This document shows, in pieces, positions 20,995 through 30,990 of a DNA stretch of 43,865 bases. The stretch spans positions 1 to 43,865 of the forward strand of contig CAMVSQ010000008.1 of the NCBI GenBank assembly GCA_947170225.1. The letters run 5' to 3'. Within the stretch, counting starts at the first letter, position 1. The number at the start of each line of letters is the position of its first letter. The notes beneath the pieces were generated by a model. The model saw only the letters and a list, made by a program, of their open reading frames with translations. It was not told the DNA's origin and did not search any database. The stretch comes from an uncultured bacterium (lineage in GTDB: Bacteria; Patescibacteriota; Gracilibacteria; Absconditabacterales; Absconditicoccaceae). The position numbers and the translations under genes were made by a program.

Positions 20995-23970
20995 TTAGTT
21001 TTTTATCAGTAAAGTTTTGAGTTCGTCTAGTCATTCTTGAGAGACAGATTTTTCTATTATTCAGATTTTTATTTTTATATTTCATGGATAATTTGTCAGA
21101 ATTTCTTTTAGTTTATTCATCTCTCAAGTGGTGCTTGGGATGTTAAATTGATAAGTTTGTGTGTCTTGTCATTTTGAATTATCATTGTTGGTGTAAGTGT
21201 TGTTTTCTATTTCTTCTTTTTCTTCCAAATTTTCTTCAAAACTTTGTGGATGAGATTCTTCTTGTTCTGTGTTTATTTCTGCTTCTATATCCTCCACTTC
21301 GTTTAGGATGATATTTCATTCTTTTTCTTCTCAAATTTCCTCGAGTAATTCTTTTTTTACTTCTCAAAGTCTCAATCATTTGGCTTTGATTACTGTCATT
21401 TCTGGATTGTACAGCGATCAAGCATTTTTTATTAGAGTTTCACGATCTGTAATAATCATTTTGTCTATTTTTGGGTATTTTCACTGTTTAAATCATGATA
21501 TGACAACTAAATCAAATTTTTTGAAATCTAGCAATTCTTTCATAAAAAACTCTCTCTTTCAGGAAATATCTTCTATCTCTACAAAAAATCCTTTTTTCTT
21601 TGCTCTTTGGATATTGGAAATATATCCAGTTATCTTGTATGGTCATACATTTTTTTCTACATTTAGTCGGGACAAAAACATATTTTTTTTGAGATATGGG
21701 TATAGTCAATCAAGTAGGTGTCAAGAAATAAAGCTTTTGAATACTTCTTGCTCATACATTAAATTTTCTTGGAAATTTGTGGTAGATTTCTTTGTAAATG
21801 TAATTTGAGTTGTAGCCGTATCCATACCAAAAAGTCACATATTCATATTTTGAGATGATTTTGATCGTTCAATCAATGTATCGGTATTTAGTAGCAATGT
21901 GTTGCGATCATAAAATTTATCTAAACTTCCGGATTTGATAAGTCATTCCAGAGATTTTTTGTTTATGATTTTTGTACATCTTTTTAGAAAATCTTCCAAA
22001 GAATTATATTTTCATCATCTTTTTCTCTCTTGCTGGATAAATTCTCATACATCAAATCCAATTCCTTTTATTCACAAAAATCCCAATCTTATATTTCAGT
22101 CAATAGATGCTACATGAGTAAATGATTCATTTATGTCTGGTGGTAATACTTGGATTCAGTGGCATTGTGTTTCGTAGATGTATTTGCTCTGCTCTTCAGT
22201 ATCTTCTTCTACAGATCTGATCAAAGCCGCATAAAATTCTACAGGAAAATGTGTTTTGAGATATGCTGTCTGGTAGGCAATCCGTGCATAACAAACGGCA
22301 TGAGATTTGTTGAACGAATATGATGCAGCAGGTTCAATCATTTTTTCGTAGATAAATTTGGTGGTTTCTGGTTTATATCATCTAAATTCTTGTCATCTTT
22401 GTGTAAATTCTATCTTTAGTTTTTCTATAATTTCTTTTTTCTTTTTTCAGATTCATCTTCTCAAAAGATCTGCTTCTCAAAGAGAAAATCAAGCCATATT
22501 TTGTACCAAAAACATCAATTGCTCTTGGTAAATGGCTATTCAGTATGTGTCTCACATGATTGGAGACAGATCTTGTACCAATTTTTGTTCTTGCTCGTTT
22601 GCCACATCTTCTCAGTATAGTTTTGTCAGTGTGGCTCTTAATTCATCTTGCATATATTTTACTGGTTCTGTACCTGTTTTTCTGGCGATATAGCTTGGTA
22701 TAAATTCCATTGGTCATGGGCGGTACAAAGCATTCATAGCGACTAGATTGTCCAATTTTTCTGGTGCTAGCTGGATCAAATATCTCCTCATTCAGTTTGA
22801 TTCAAATTGAAATATTCAGCTAGTATCTCATTCTTTAAATACTGTGTCATAAGTGTCTTTGTCGGTAATATCTGGCTGAAAAGACATATTTTGGAAAAAT
22901 TTTTCAAACATTTTTGGTATTACTTTTCACTCTTTTTCGTATCTTTTTTTGATGATTTTGATACAATTTTTGATGATTGAAAGATTTCTCAATCCCAAAA
23001 AGTCCATCTTCAAAAGTCAAATTTTTTCCATAGTAGGTCAGTCGTACTGACTGACGATATCGGTTGTGTCTTCTTTTACATATTGCATGGGTGAATATGT
23101 GTCAACTTCTTCTGGAGCAATGATGATACCACAAGCATGTACTCCCAGCTGTCTCATGTTTCATTCCAATTGTTCGGAAAATTTTACTGCTTGTTTGATA
23201 CTATCGTCGTTGTCGTACATGGATTTCATTTCTTCGTTTCATTCAAGCTCTACGGCCACACTAATTGGAGTTTTTTCTGGTATTAAGCTAGAAAATTTGT
23301 TTGATTTGTCAAAAGGTACTCAAACGGCTCTGGCAGCATCTTTGAAAGCGGCTTTGGTGGCCATTTTCATAAATGTTCAGATGGAGCAAACATTTTGGGA
23401 TCAGTATTTTTCTCTGACATATCAAATTACTTTGTCTCTTTGTGTATCTTCAAAATCTATATCAAAATCTGGCATACTGATTCTGGCTGGGTTCAAAAAT
23501 CTTTCAAAAAGTAGTCCAAATGGCAATGGATCAATATCTGTAATCCCTACCAGCCAAGCTAAAATTGATCCAGCTCCAGATCATCTTCATGGTCATACCA
23601 TAATTTCGTTTTGTTTGGATCGATTTACATAGTCTGCCACGATCAAAAAGTATGTGTTAAATCACATTTGTTTGATTACTTTTAGTTCGTATTCTAGTCT
23701 GTTTATGTAGTCGGTAAGGGTAAATTCTTTGTCTGGGTATAATAATTTATCTTTGTTTTTTTCTATAAATTCTTTTTTGAATTTTGTGTAAGTTTCTAGT
23801 GTAAGTTCGTGAATTTCTGCTGGTGTGATTTCTTGGAGTTGTTTGTCAGTTTTTCATTTATCGGTAATTTTTACTAGATTGATAATAGTATCTAGGTCTC
23901 GTCAAAGATCAAATTTGTAATTTAATCAAGAATAAGCATTGTAGCGGAGTTCAAATTCAAAGATATCCAT
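20995..23970 (-). CDS. dnaE: DNA polymerase III alpha subunit lacking the PHP domain
   Basis: The 991-aa protein has the DnaE polymerase core: [39 protein letters not shown] (catalytic Asp pair), [12 protein letters not shown] (third catalytic Asp), [23 protein letters not shown] and [13 protein letters not shown], then an HhH region and an OB fold ([19 protein letters not shown]). The usual N-terminal PHP domain of about 270 residues is absent: ATG 23970 starts only about 65-70 residues before the LEYEL block. Upstream lie a repeat, a terminator and the unrelated pilin gene, so no split PHP fragment is visible. Several likely Trp positions (for example DYVN-x-SKQ) are CGA. It heads the long minus-strand gene run. 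Confidence 0.95.
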
Positions 23971-23994
23971 AGAAATTTTTACGGAGTAAAAATT

Positions 23995-24011
23995 TAGTCA
24001 CTAGTCACTAG
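23995..24011. repeat. AGTCACTAG tandem repeat
   Basis: TAGTCACTAGTCACTAG lies 24 nt upstream of dnaE. Related AGTCGCTAGTC-type sequences occur at 24672-24703 and 40126-40140, all between genes, so this is a second small dispersed repeat family in the window. Confidence 0.6.
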
Positions 24012-24075
24012 TTTCCTAAATTTTAATATAAGAATTTGTTTTTTTATTTCAAATTATAATCGGATCTTTTTTTAT

Positions 24076-24103
24076 AAAAAAAGACTCCAACTGGAGTCTT
24101 TTG
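24076..24103 (-). terminator. terminator of the pilin-like gene
   Basis: AAAAAGACTCCA pairs with TGGAGTCTTTT over a tiny loop. Read on the minus strand it is followed by a U-rich tail, 20 nt after the pilin-like stop codon. Confidence 0.85.
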
Positions 24104-24122
24104 TATGTTTATTTTTATTTAA

Positions 24123-24524
24123 CTATCCTGTTGTTACTCTATTGATTAGCCAAAACACTGCTGTGACAATCAACCATGATAATCAAATTACAACTAATCA
24201 TATAGCAGCTTGTTTCAAAATTGTAAATCATTTTTTGTATTTACCATCATCTCATGCAGCACTAACCATTTGGAATCATCATCGCAACAAGATTGCAAAT
24301 GCTATAGTTGCAAGGAAAAGAAGCATTAAATTTATAAATCTTTTTATTGTTGTAATCAATCTAGCTTCTGTTTGTCCGTCATCTGTTTGGTCTACTCAAA
24401 CGACACCAACGATTCAATCTGGAGTGGATGGAGTAAACTGTGCATTTACTAATCATACACCACTTGCTCAAACTAATCCGATAGCTCATAAACTAAATAA
24501 AGCTTTTTTAAATGTGTTTTTCAT
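24123..24524 (-). CDS. small membrane protein resembling T4SS-type/TrbC pilin
   Basis: The 133-aa product has a signal peptide ending near VNAQF (residue about 30), a short soluble linker, then two hydrophobic helices (about 63-82 and 103-130) separated by a charged stretch with AAGDDGKYKKGFTILKQA. This pattern (a glycine-rich GGFQMVSAAGD turn, a KYKKG loop, then a second helix) is typical of the TrbC/VirB2-like and 'T4SS pilin' families common in candidate phyla. Its role may be a surface filament or secretion pore. It is monocistronic, with its own promoter and terminator; no other secretion genes are nearby. Confidence 0.75.
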
Positions 24525-24564
24525 TTTTTTATTAAATTAGTAAATAAAAATAAATAATTACACT

Positions 24565-24595
24565 ATTATAATACATAAAAAAATTTAAAATGCAA
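24565..24595 (-). promoter_or_regulatory. possible promoter of the pilin-like gene
   Basis: On the minus strand a perfect TATAAT (24570-24565) lies about 40 nt upstream of the ATG. The best -35 candidate, TTGCAT (24595-24590), has a long 19-nt spacer. Confidence 0.4.
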
Positions 24596-24671
24596 ATTTT
24601 TTGATACTTTTTTTTGTAAAATATTGAAAATAGTGATTGACATATGAAAAAAGTTTGTAAAATAAGTCTTT

Positions 24672-24703
24672 TAGTCGCTAGTCATTAGATACTAGTCGCT
24701 AGT
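24672..24703. repeat. AGTCGCTAG repeat cluster
   Basis: TAGTCGCTAGTC and ACTAGTCGCTAGT flank a short spacer containing a related CATTAGATACTAG. The cluster lies between the pilin-like promoter region and the stop of the HicB-like gene. Confidence 0.6.
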
Positions 24704-24717
24704 TTTTGTTTGCAGAA

Positions 24718-25044
24718 TTATTGATTTATTGCAATGTTTCTGAGATATGATGATAAAGTTGAAAATCATTTTGCTTTTGCTATTTTATATATTTTTTCTT
24801 TTTCTTTTGAAGAAAGTCTAAATCTTATAAAATCAGATTTTTTTAGTTTGCTTTGTTCTTGGATTAAATTTGGGATAATTTGTAGTAATCATCATAGATC
24901 TTGTATCATATAGTCTTGGTCTAAATTTGCTTGTTCACAAAAAACATGAATTCATCATTCTTTACTGTATTCTGGCTCGGAACATTCAGAGATTATGATT
25001 GGTACTTTTTTACCATTGTAGTTTATATAAATTGTTTGATTCAT
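24718..25044 (-). CDS. HicB-like antitoxin with ribbon-helix-helix-like C-terminus
   Basis: The 108-aa product starts 2 nt after the HicA-like toxin stop. The N-terminal part (IIISECSEPEYSKEGGIHVF) resembles the degenerate RNase H-like fold of HicB, and the C-terminal FIRFRLSSKEKEKIYKIAKA followed by SSYLRNIA resembles a ribbon-helix-helix or MobC-like DNA-binding domain. In HicAB modules HicB neutralises HicA and represses the promoter. Toxin-first order is normal for hicAB. The call rests mainly on the partner gene; alone it would be a hypothetical RHH protein. Confidence 0.65.
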
Positions 25045-25046
25045 TT

Positions 25047-25289
25047 TTATTTAAATATTTTTAGGTAAAGTTTTTTGATGTTTATTTTGTATATTGGTAA
25101 GCAATCTTGATTGTGTATAGGCACGGTGGTAAATAACGAATGATCGTCTCATCGATAAATTATTTTATGACTTCATTCTGCTTCTCTGATTTCAAATCAT
25201 AGTGAAATTATCAATGATTCGATTTCTTTATATTTGAGTTTTCTAGGATCATTTAATAATTGTGCTAGTCTTTTTTCTTTTTTTGTCAT
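25047..25289 (-). CDS. HicA-like mRNA interferase toxin
   Basis: The 80-aa basic protein fits HicA: a start helix (KYKEIESLIISLGFEI), then EAEGSHKIIYRGDD with the catalytic GSH histidine (about residue 41), LFTTVPIHNQDCLPIYKI matching the family's VPxHxxxxLxxGTL segment, and a final helix. HicA cleaves mRNA independently of codon context. The GSH motif and length are right; the Leu-Pro in place of the usual turn is unusual. It is divergent from the Phd/YafQ-like module across a 139-bp intergenic region. Confidence 0.8.
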
Positions 25290-25316
25290 AGTTTTGTTTT
25301 TTATAAATGTGTCTAC

Positions 25317-25344
25317 ATTTTATATAAAGGAATACAAAAATCAA
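25317..25344 (-). promoter_or_regulatory. promoter of the HicAB-like operon
   Basis: On the minus strand TTGATT (25344-25339), a 16-nt spacer and TAAAAT (25322-25317) precede the toxin ATG at 25289 by about 28 nt. Confidence 0.5.
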
Positions 25345-25386
25345 GTTTTTATCAATTTTTCTTGAATTTATTTTTTATTTTTTTAT

Positions 25387-25401
25387 ACATATTTTATATG
25401 T
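25387..25401. promoter_or_regulatory. palindrome, possible operator for the Phd/YafQ-like module
   Basis: ACATATTTTATATGT is a perfect inverted repeat (ACATAT-TTT-ATATGT) 27 nt before the antitoxin ATG, in the position where toxin-antitoxin complexes usually autorepress. In AT-rich DNA such palindromes can also arise by chance. Confidence 0.4.
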
Positions 25402-25428
25402 GTTTATATTTTTAATGTCTTTATTAAA

Positions 25429-25683
25429 ATGACGACAGATCAGTTAATTTCTGTTAGTGAATTAAAAAATAATTATGTTTGAGTATTGAAATCATTGTCT
25501 TTTTGACCTAAATTTATTTTAAATGATAACAAAGCTGAAGCGGTTTTGTTGTCTACAGATGAATATAAACATATACAAAATTTGCTTAAAGTTAGAGATT
25601 GGGATGATGAAGTCGAAGATGCTTTAAAGCATTGAAAATCATATAATAATTTTGATGATTTACTTTCTGATTTAGATGATTAA
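25429..25683 (+). CDS. Phd/YefM-type antitoxin
   Basis: The 84-aa product has the Phd/YefM pattern: an N-terminal ISVSELKNNYVGVLK dimer/DNA-binding unit, a beta hairpin (GPKFILNDNKAEAVLLS), and an acidic C-terminal tail (DDLLSDLDD) that would wrap the toxin. In-frame TGA codons supply two of its glycines, so this module is adapted to the local code. Only 1 nt separates it from the toxin gene. Confidence 0.85.
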
Positions 25684-25684
25684 T

Positions 25685-25951
25685 ATGCTTGAAGTTCGTT
25701 ATTCTTCTAGGTTTAAAAAGCATTTTAAGGATTATAGATATAATTTAAAACTTGTTTCTAAACTTGAGAGATTTTTTGATCAGATTGTTTTTTGAAAATT
25801 GGATAAAAGTTGGAATGATCATCAATTATCGTGAGTGTTTTCTGATTATCGTGAAGTGCATTTATTCCCAAATATACTTCTAATTTATAAAATTTCATGA
25901 AATATTTGTCTCTTAGTCGATATTTGATCTCATTCTGATCTTTTTTGATAA
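25685..25951 (+). CDS. YafQ/RelE-type endoribonuclease toxin
   Basis: The 88-aa basic protein begins MLEVRYSSRFKKHFKDY, and continues with DHQLSGVFSDYREVHLFPN, LLIYKISGNICLLVDIGSHSDLF. This matches YafQ (HxLxGxxxxxREcHixPDLLLIYKI and the C-terminal GSHSDLF with the catalytic histidine). YafQ-like toxins cleave mRNA on the ribosome. It is paired with a Phd-type rather than DinJ-type antitoxin, a mix seen in other phyla. The stop is TAA after TGA(Gly); a standard-code reading would remove the last residue only. Confidence 0.88.
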
Positions 25952-26029
25952 CATATTTATTTAATTTTTCTTGAAAATTTTTGAGACATATATATAAGTA
26001 TATTTAAAGTTTTGCATTATTTTGGTGTT

Positions 26030-28441
26030 ATGAAAATATTTAATTTGAAAGAAAGGATATCTCAATGGCTGAAAGATAACAAAACTTTGGCGGATTTTGT
26101 ACAAAGGACAGAATTTGTGGTTTTTGTTATTTTTTGTTTTTTGTTTTTTGTGCTTATTGTGAGGCTGTTTTTTGTGCAGATCATCCATCATAGGAAATAT
26201 GAAGAAATACTAAATAGACAGCATGTGACACAATCATCACTGAAAGCCAACAGGTGAAATATCCTTGCTTATGACAAAGCTTGAAATGAAGTAAAACTGA
26301 CAGAAAATATATCTATGTACAATGTATATGTAGATCCAAAATATATTTGGGACAAGGATCTGTTTATTGATTTGATTACTCCTGTGGTTTACACTCATTT
26401 GTGTGAATTAAATTGAGTAAAAAAAGTGGACAAAGTATGATGTATAAAAAATATTGAAACATTTACAAATAGAGACATTTTGCCAAAAGCTCCAGAGTTT
26501 TTTTATATGTGAAGTGGTATAGTATCAGAATGATTTTATACTTATGATTGGTCTGGATATTATGAGCAGTATGACAATATTGTGGACAATTTTTCTACTG
26601 GAACAGCAGAAACTTTGATAAAAAATGCACTGGATAGGAAAGTCCAAATTTGAATAAAAGAACAAAATTATCTTTGATTTTTTTCAAATGAAGATTTTTT
26701 GGCAGATCTTTATAATTTGGAATTGCCTTGTGTAAATGTGATGTATGGAAACTATGTTTATATTGTACCATCAAAAGTAGTTAGTTTGTCAAAAGATATA
26801 GCAAAACTAAAAGCTTTGTTGAGTAAATATGGTTATTTAAATAGTTATTCAAATATTGATAAATATTTTTCCAAACAAGAAAATAGATATGTAAAATTGA
26901 TATCAAATGTAAATCCTGTAGTAGCTCAGATGGTAAAAGATTTGAAAACGGAGGAATATTCTACAAAAAGTAGCGACAATGTACCGATTTTGCATTGATT
27001 ATGATTGGAAACATTTACTACTAGATATTATCCTTATTGATCTTTTTTGTCAAATATTTTGTGATATGTGGACAAAAATGGGAAAGCTTATTATGGTGTG
27101 GAAGAATATTTTGATGAACAGCTTCGTGGACGCGATGGAAAGATAATTGGGCGTTCATCTGCTTGGATTGGATGAGTTTGAGCAAATGATTTTGAAATTG
27201 AAGATGTGGTAGATGGAGATGATGTGTATTTGACGATTGATATAGGTATACAAAAGGAAATAGAATGAATTGCACAAGAATGGCAGTCTTCTTTGAAAGC
27301 AGACTCAGTTTCAATTTTGGTTTATGATCCTATGAATTGACATATAAAAGCTTCGACATCCTACCCTACTTTTAATCCAAATGACTACAATGATGCTTAT
27401 ACTTTGAGACCTTTATCGATTGATGAGTTTTATTTGGTAGACAATGATACATATATTGATATACCAGTTTATATCAAAACTTGATGAGAAGCTAGGCCAG
27501 CAACTACATCTGAAAGAGTTGACCCAACTTTGTATAAATATATAATGAACAATATATTTTGACCGCAAGTGTTTGTGGACAAAAATATTGCATCATCGTA
27601 CGAGCCATGAAGTGTATTTAAATTGTTTACTGTAGCTATTGGTTTAGATTCGGATGAAATAAGTTTTTATGATTTTTACAATGATCCGTGAAAGGTAAAA
27701 GTTTGAGAATATACCATACAAAATGCTGACAACAAAAACTGTATGTGAGAAAAAACATTTATGAATGCTTTGGTTTATTCTTGCAATATAGGTATGGTGA
27801 GAATTGTACAAGCTGTATGAAAAAATAATTTTTATAATTATTTGCAGAAATTGGGATTTGGTGAATTGACAAATGTTGAACTAGCGGGAGAAGTAGCTGG
27901 ATCTATTGATTCTGTAAGTGTGGTTTCTATGGCTAGATTTTTAAACAATGCTTTTGGGCAGTGACTTTTGGCTACTCCTGTACAAATAGCAGCTGCTTAT
28001 TGATCATTGGTAAATGGATGATACTATATCAAACCTACTGTTTTGGCTGGATATTACGATTCTGAAGACAAAAATTATTATGCAAATAAATCTGAAATAG
28101 GAACACAAATTTTTAGACCAGAGACAGCAGAAGCTATCAAAGAAGCATTGTTTACTATCATGGAAGTAAATCCAGATTATATCAATATTGCTAGAGTACA
28201 GTGATATACTTTGGGTGGAAAGAGTTGAACATCGCAGATATCGTACAAATGAAAATATATGCAGTGAAATGGTTGGACAAACTGATCTTTTGTATGACTT
28301 GTGACAAAAGATGATCCAAAATATATTGTGGTGGTGCAAGTTCGTAGACCTAGAGCGACACTTTGGTGAGCACAAACTGCTGGAAAAGTATTTTCGGATG
28401 TGGCAAAATTTTTGTTGGGATATTCGTTTATAGAAAGTTAG
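26030..28441 (+). CDS. penicillin-binding protein (PBP2/FtsI class transpeptidase)
   Basis: The 803-aa protein has one N-terminal membrane helix (about 30-50, VVFVIFCFLFFVLIVRLFF), a PBP dimerisation region with KANRGNILAYD (the R-G-x-I/L motif) and a C-terminal transpeptidase domain. Catalytic motifs are SVFK (nucleophile Ser, about 528), SCN (about 583) and KSGT (about 730), with GFGELTNVELAGE between. It crosslinks peptidoglycan outside the membrane during elongation or division. Length exceeds typical FtsI (about 580) because of an expanded dimerisation domain of about 200 residues. A promoter-like TATATT lies upstream. No other wall genes adjoin it, so elongation and division roles cannot be separated. 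Confidence 0.93.
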
Positions 28442-28444
28442 CTT

Positions 28445-28526
28445 GTTATTCTGAGGAATAAAATGGCCGAAAAATCTTGTTGTCTTTTGTTGCTATATTA
28501 GATTCTTCGCTATCGCTCAGAATGAC
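28445..28526. repeat. dispersed palindromic element, intergenic
   Basis: The element begins GTTATTCTGAGG, has AAAATCTTG near its middle, and ends GATTCTTCGC...TCAGAATGAC. It lies 4 nt after the PBP stop, so it could also fold as a transcript-end hairpin. Confidence 0.8.
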
Positions 28527-28563
28527 GTTGATTGATATATCTTTTATTTTTTTTGTTTTCTCC

Positions 28564-29385
28564 ATGGAATTTATTAGATTGGTGGATTATGTGAAAGATT
28601 GAGAATTGTTTGAAAAAATTGATTGAGAATATGAACAAATTGTTTCAGATTTTGATTTTTGAAAATTAGGTTTGCCTGGATTTGTAAAAATAGAAAAGTT
28701 TTGTGATATAGAAAAAATAAATTTGAAAAAAAAGACATTGTTTATATTGGATAAATTGTTGATTGACAATATTTTTGAAATTTTGGAAAAAATGGAAAAA
28801 TTTGCAGTGATTGATATGAATTTTGGAATCACTTGATATGGAAAAAAAATCTGACATCAAAAAAAATCTATAAATGATTTGTTAAATTTGTGAATTGAAA
28901 TATTTGAACCATTTGATTTATTGGGATTTTTGCTAGAATTATCTGGAAATGATTGAAAAAAGTATTTTAGGATAACAAATTTGGATTTGCTAGAAGATAT
29001 TTCAAATGGAGAAAGGAAAAATCATATTTCATTGGCTTGATTTGGATTTGATTGATGAAACTTTTCCATAGTGACGACTTGATCTATGTTAGCAGAGATT
29101 GTGAGATTTGGAAATTTGCTGAAAGAGAATAATTTGGCTACACAAATTTTTGTCTTAAATAGGCTGGATAATCTGGATTTATCGAAATTTTGAAATAAAA
29201 AAAATTTGATCTTTGTAATTGACTGAAAATCTATGGATTATGAAAATTTTGTAAAAGATAGCTTATGAATTGAAGGATTGAAATTTATTAGTCCTGATTA
29301 TGAAAATATTTCTACAATTTTGGATGAATATATGCTGGAAAATGCAAAATTTTCAGCAGAAAATTTGTTTGATAAATTAGTTTAA
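28564..29385 (+). CDS. shortened transketolase-like protein (pyrimidine-binding and C-terminal domains)
   Basis: The 273-aa product resembles the second half of DXS/transketolase/E1-beta proteins. VIDMNFGITGYGKKIGHQKK with LGIEIFEPFDLLGFLLEL looks like the THQ...P-x-D region of the pyrimidine-binding domain, and GFGFDGGNFSIVTTGSMLAE with IFVLNRLDNLDLSKF looks like the transketolase C-terminal domain (GsM, then pLd). The diphosphate-binding domain is absent and the protein is far shorter than DXS (about 600 aa). It may be one half of a split enzyme or a non-catalytic relative. Similarity is by eye and weak. It precedes ybaB by 86 nt. Confidence 0.5.
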
Positions 29386-29471
29386 ATCAAAATTTGGATT
29401 TTACTTGAAAATTGATTCTTTATTTTTATATATGGTGTGTAATTATATTTTTATATTGTAATAATATTATT

Positions 29472-29852
29472 ATGTGATTTGGATGAAGTCTTTGAAAAAT
29501 TTGACAAATGAAGCAAGCCTATGACAAGTATAAAACTTTGAAAAAAAGCTTGGATAATTTAGTTATTAGAGCCAAAGAGTGAAAGTATATAAATGAAAAT
29601 GGAGAAGAAGAACTTGGAGCTATAGTAGTAGATATTGATGGAGAAATGAAATTGAAAAATATCAGCATAAAAGACACTAGATTGTTAGATCCAAGCAAAA
29701 AAACAGATTTGGAAAATTTGATTATGGCTACTTTTCAAAAAGCACAGACAAAGGCACAAGAAGTTGTAGCAGAAAAGACAAAAGATGTTTTGTGAGTAGA
29801 TCCAAATAATTTGTGAGCATTGGGAGATATGCTGGGAGGATTAGGTGGATAA
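29472..29852 (+). CDS. YbaB/EbfC family nucleoid-associated protein
   Basis: The 126-aa protein starts MGFGGSLGKIGQMKQAYDKY and has the family's central GAIVVDIDGEMKLKNISI strand pair, the L-D-P-SKKTDLENLI helix and a glycine-rich tail (DMLGGLGG). EbfC binds DNA as a dimer with tweezers-like helices. Here the N-terminal glycines are mostly TGA, so four of the first eleven codons would be stops in the standard code. It is followed by a dispersed repeat and two tRNA genes rather than the usual recR. Confidence 0.9.
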
Positions 29853-29867
29853 TTTTTTTTTATTTTT

Positions 29868-29953
29868 GTCATTCTGAGTGTAACGAAGAATCTTTTTGAA
29901 TTGTTTTTAAGATTCTTCACTGCATACAGCATAGCTGCATAAACTCAGAATGA
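29868..29953. repeat. dispersed palindromic element, full length
   Basis: This copy is the clearest palindrome: GTCATTCTGAG...GAAGAATC on the left and GATTCTTC...CTCAGAATGAC on the right, with CATAGCTGCATA-type inner inverted segments. It lies between ybaB and tRNA-Ser. Confidence 0.85.
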
Positions 29954-29960
29954 CATGGAT

Positions 29961-30048
29961 TGGAAGGTTGGCCGAGTGGTCGAAGGCGCATGTTTGGAGT
30001 ACATGTTTCCGCGTTAGCGGGACCAGGGTTCGAATCCCTGATCTTCCG
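29961..30048 (+). tRNA. tRNA-Ser(GGA)
   Basis: A class II tRNA of 88 nt. Acceptor GGAAGGT pairs with ATCTTCC; the anticodon stem CATGT/ACATG encloses loop TTGGAGT with anticodon GGA; the long variable arm is CCGC-GTTA-GCGG; the T arm is CAGGG-TTCGAAT-CCCTG. The 3' CCA is not encoded. Confidence 0.95.
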
Positions 30049-30064
30049 ATTTTGTTTTGTTTAA

Positions 30065-30089
30065 GATTCTTCACTTCGTTCAGAATGAC
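30065..30089. repeat. single arm of the dispersed element between two tRNA genes
   Basis: The sequence GATTCTTCACTTCG...TTCAGAATGAC is identical to the copy inside infB. Confidence 0.8.
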
Positions 30090-30095
30090 TTAAGT

Positions 30096-30183
30096 GGAAG
30101 ATTGGCCGAGTGGTTGAAGGCGCACGTCTCGAACACGTGTATTCGTTTAATACGGGTCTAGGGTTCAAATCCCTAATCTTCCG
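30096..30183 (+). tRNA. tRNA-Ser(CGA)
   Basis: An 88-nt class II tRNA with acceptor GGAAGAT/ATCTTCC, anticodon stem CACGT/ACGTG, loop CTCGAAC with anticodon CGA (reads UCG), and a long variable arm GTATT-CGTTT-AATAC. It is close kin to the tRNA 48 nt upstream, suggesting local duplication and anticodon divergence. Confidence 0.95.
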
Positions 30184-30212
30184 TATTTTTTATTATTGTG
30201 AAAAAATATTTT

Positions 30213-30767
30213 TTATATTCAAAATTCTTCAACGACTTTGCTGATTTGGTCGTTTAGCTCTTGCAATGTTCAGTTGTTTGTAAATATATGATCGGATAGT
30301 GCCATACATTTTGATAAATTTTGCTTTGTTGGATCTGTATTTTCCATCTCTCTTTGTTCGTTCATGATAAATTCGTCAAATGAGATATGGTCTGTTTCGC
30401 TTCATCTGAGTACTACTCTATCATATCTAATTTTTGGGTCTGCATCTACTGAAAACAGCAAAAATTTGTCTTTTCATTTTAGGGCTAATGCTTCTCATTC
30501 TGCTCTGATACTTTCTATGATACAATTTTTACCAGTTTCTTTCGCTTGTTTGTATAGCTCCTTTACTATGTATGATGGTCAGTATTTTGCTCTCAGATCG
30601 TTTGCTACTATGACCATACTGTCTCTATTTACTGTTAGTTGTCTTTTTTTGATTTCTTGGATCAAAAATTCTCTGACAGAAAAGTGAACGAATCATTTGT
30701 TTTTTACCAAATAATCTACGATTGTTCATTTTCCTGCTCAAAGTGTTCAAGTGATTCAGATGATCAT
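30213..30767 (-). CDS. P-loop nucleoside/nucleotide kinase-like protein
   Basis: The 184-aa product starts MIIGITGTLGAGKGTIVDYL, a Walker A (GxxGxGKG) like those in adenylate, CMP and dephospho-CoA kinases. Other features are FVHFSVREFLI (the 'S-x-R' start of an NMP-binding region), NCIIESIRAEGEALAL, and LLFSVDADPKIRYDRVVLR (the V-D-A-D-P-x-x-R-x-x-R signature of CoaE-like/AAA_18 kinases). Substrate is undecided; CoaE and dNMP kinase are both possible. It ends a minus-strand run beginning at sufC. Confidence 0.75.
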
Positions 30768-30816
30768 GATGATTAAGAATTAAAAATTAAAAATTAAGAA
30801 TTTTTTGGACTTTTTA

Positions 30817-30990
30817 TTACAGTTTGTCTATCTGTTTTTCTAGTTCATCAATATTTTCTTTCTCTTTGTCTTTTTCTTCCTTATGTTCTATGATTTTTAT
30901 TTCATATTGATGGATTTTTATTAAGCGAATTTTATCATTTTTTATGTGTTTTCTTTTTGAATTTTCGATAAATGTTTTATTGTCCGTCAT
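30817..30990 (-). CDS. small charged coiled-coil protein (57 aa)
   Basis: The ORF starts at ATG inside the last codons of the 30977 gene (14-nt overlap ATGACGGACAATAA), which suggests translational coupling. It is almost entirely Lys/Glu/Asp/Ile, with a heptad-like C-terminal half (EEKDKEKENIDELEKQIDKL), so probably a coiled coil. No known family. Confidence 0.55.
   Translation of the reverse strand: MTDNKTFIENSKRKHIKNDKIRLIKIHQYEIKIIEHKEEKDKEKENIDELEKQIDKL

Noticed and set aside
21236-23632. Plus-strand ORFs opposite dnaE
   Set aside because: Shadows of the DnaE frame, rich in Ser and Phe as expected for antisense reading of Lys/Glu-rich genes.
23995-24703. AGTCGCTAG repeats as a CRISPR array
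   Set aside because: Units are short and irregular, with no constant-length spacers and no cas genes nearby.
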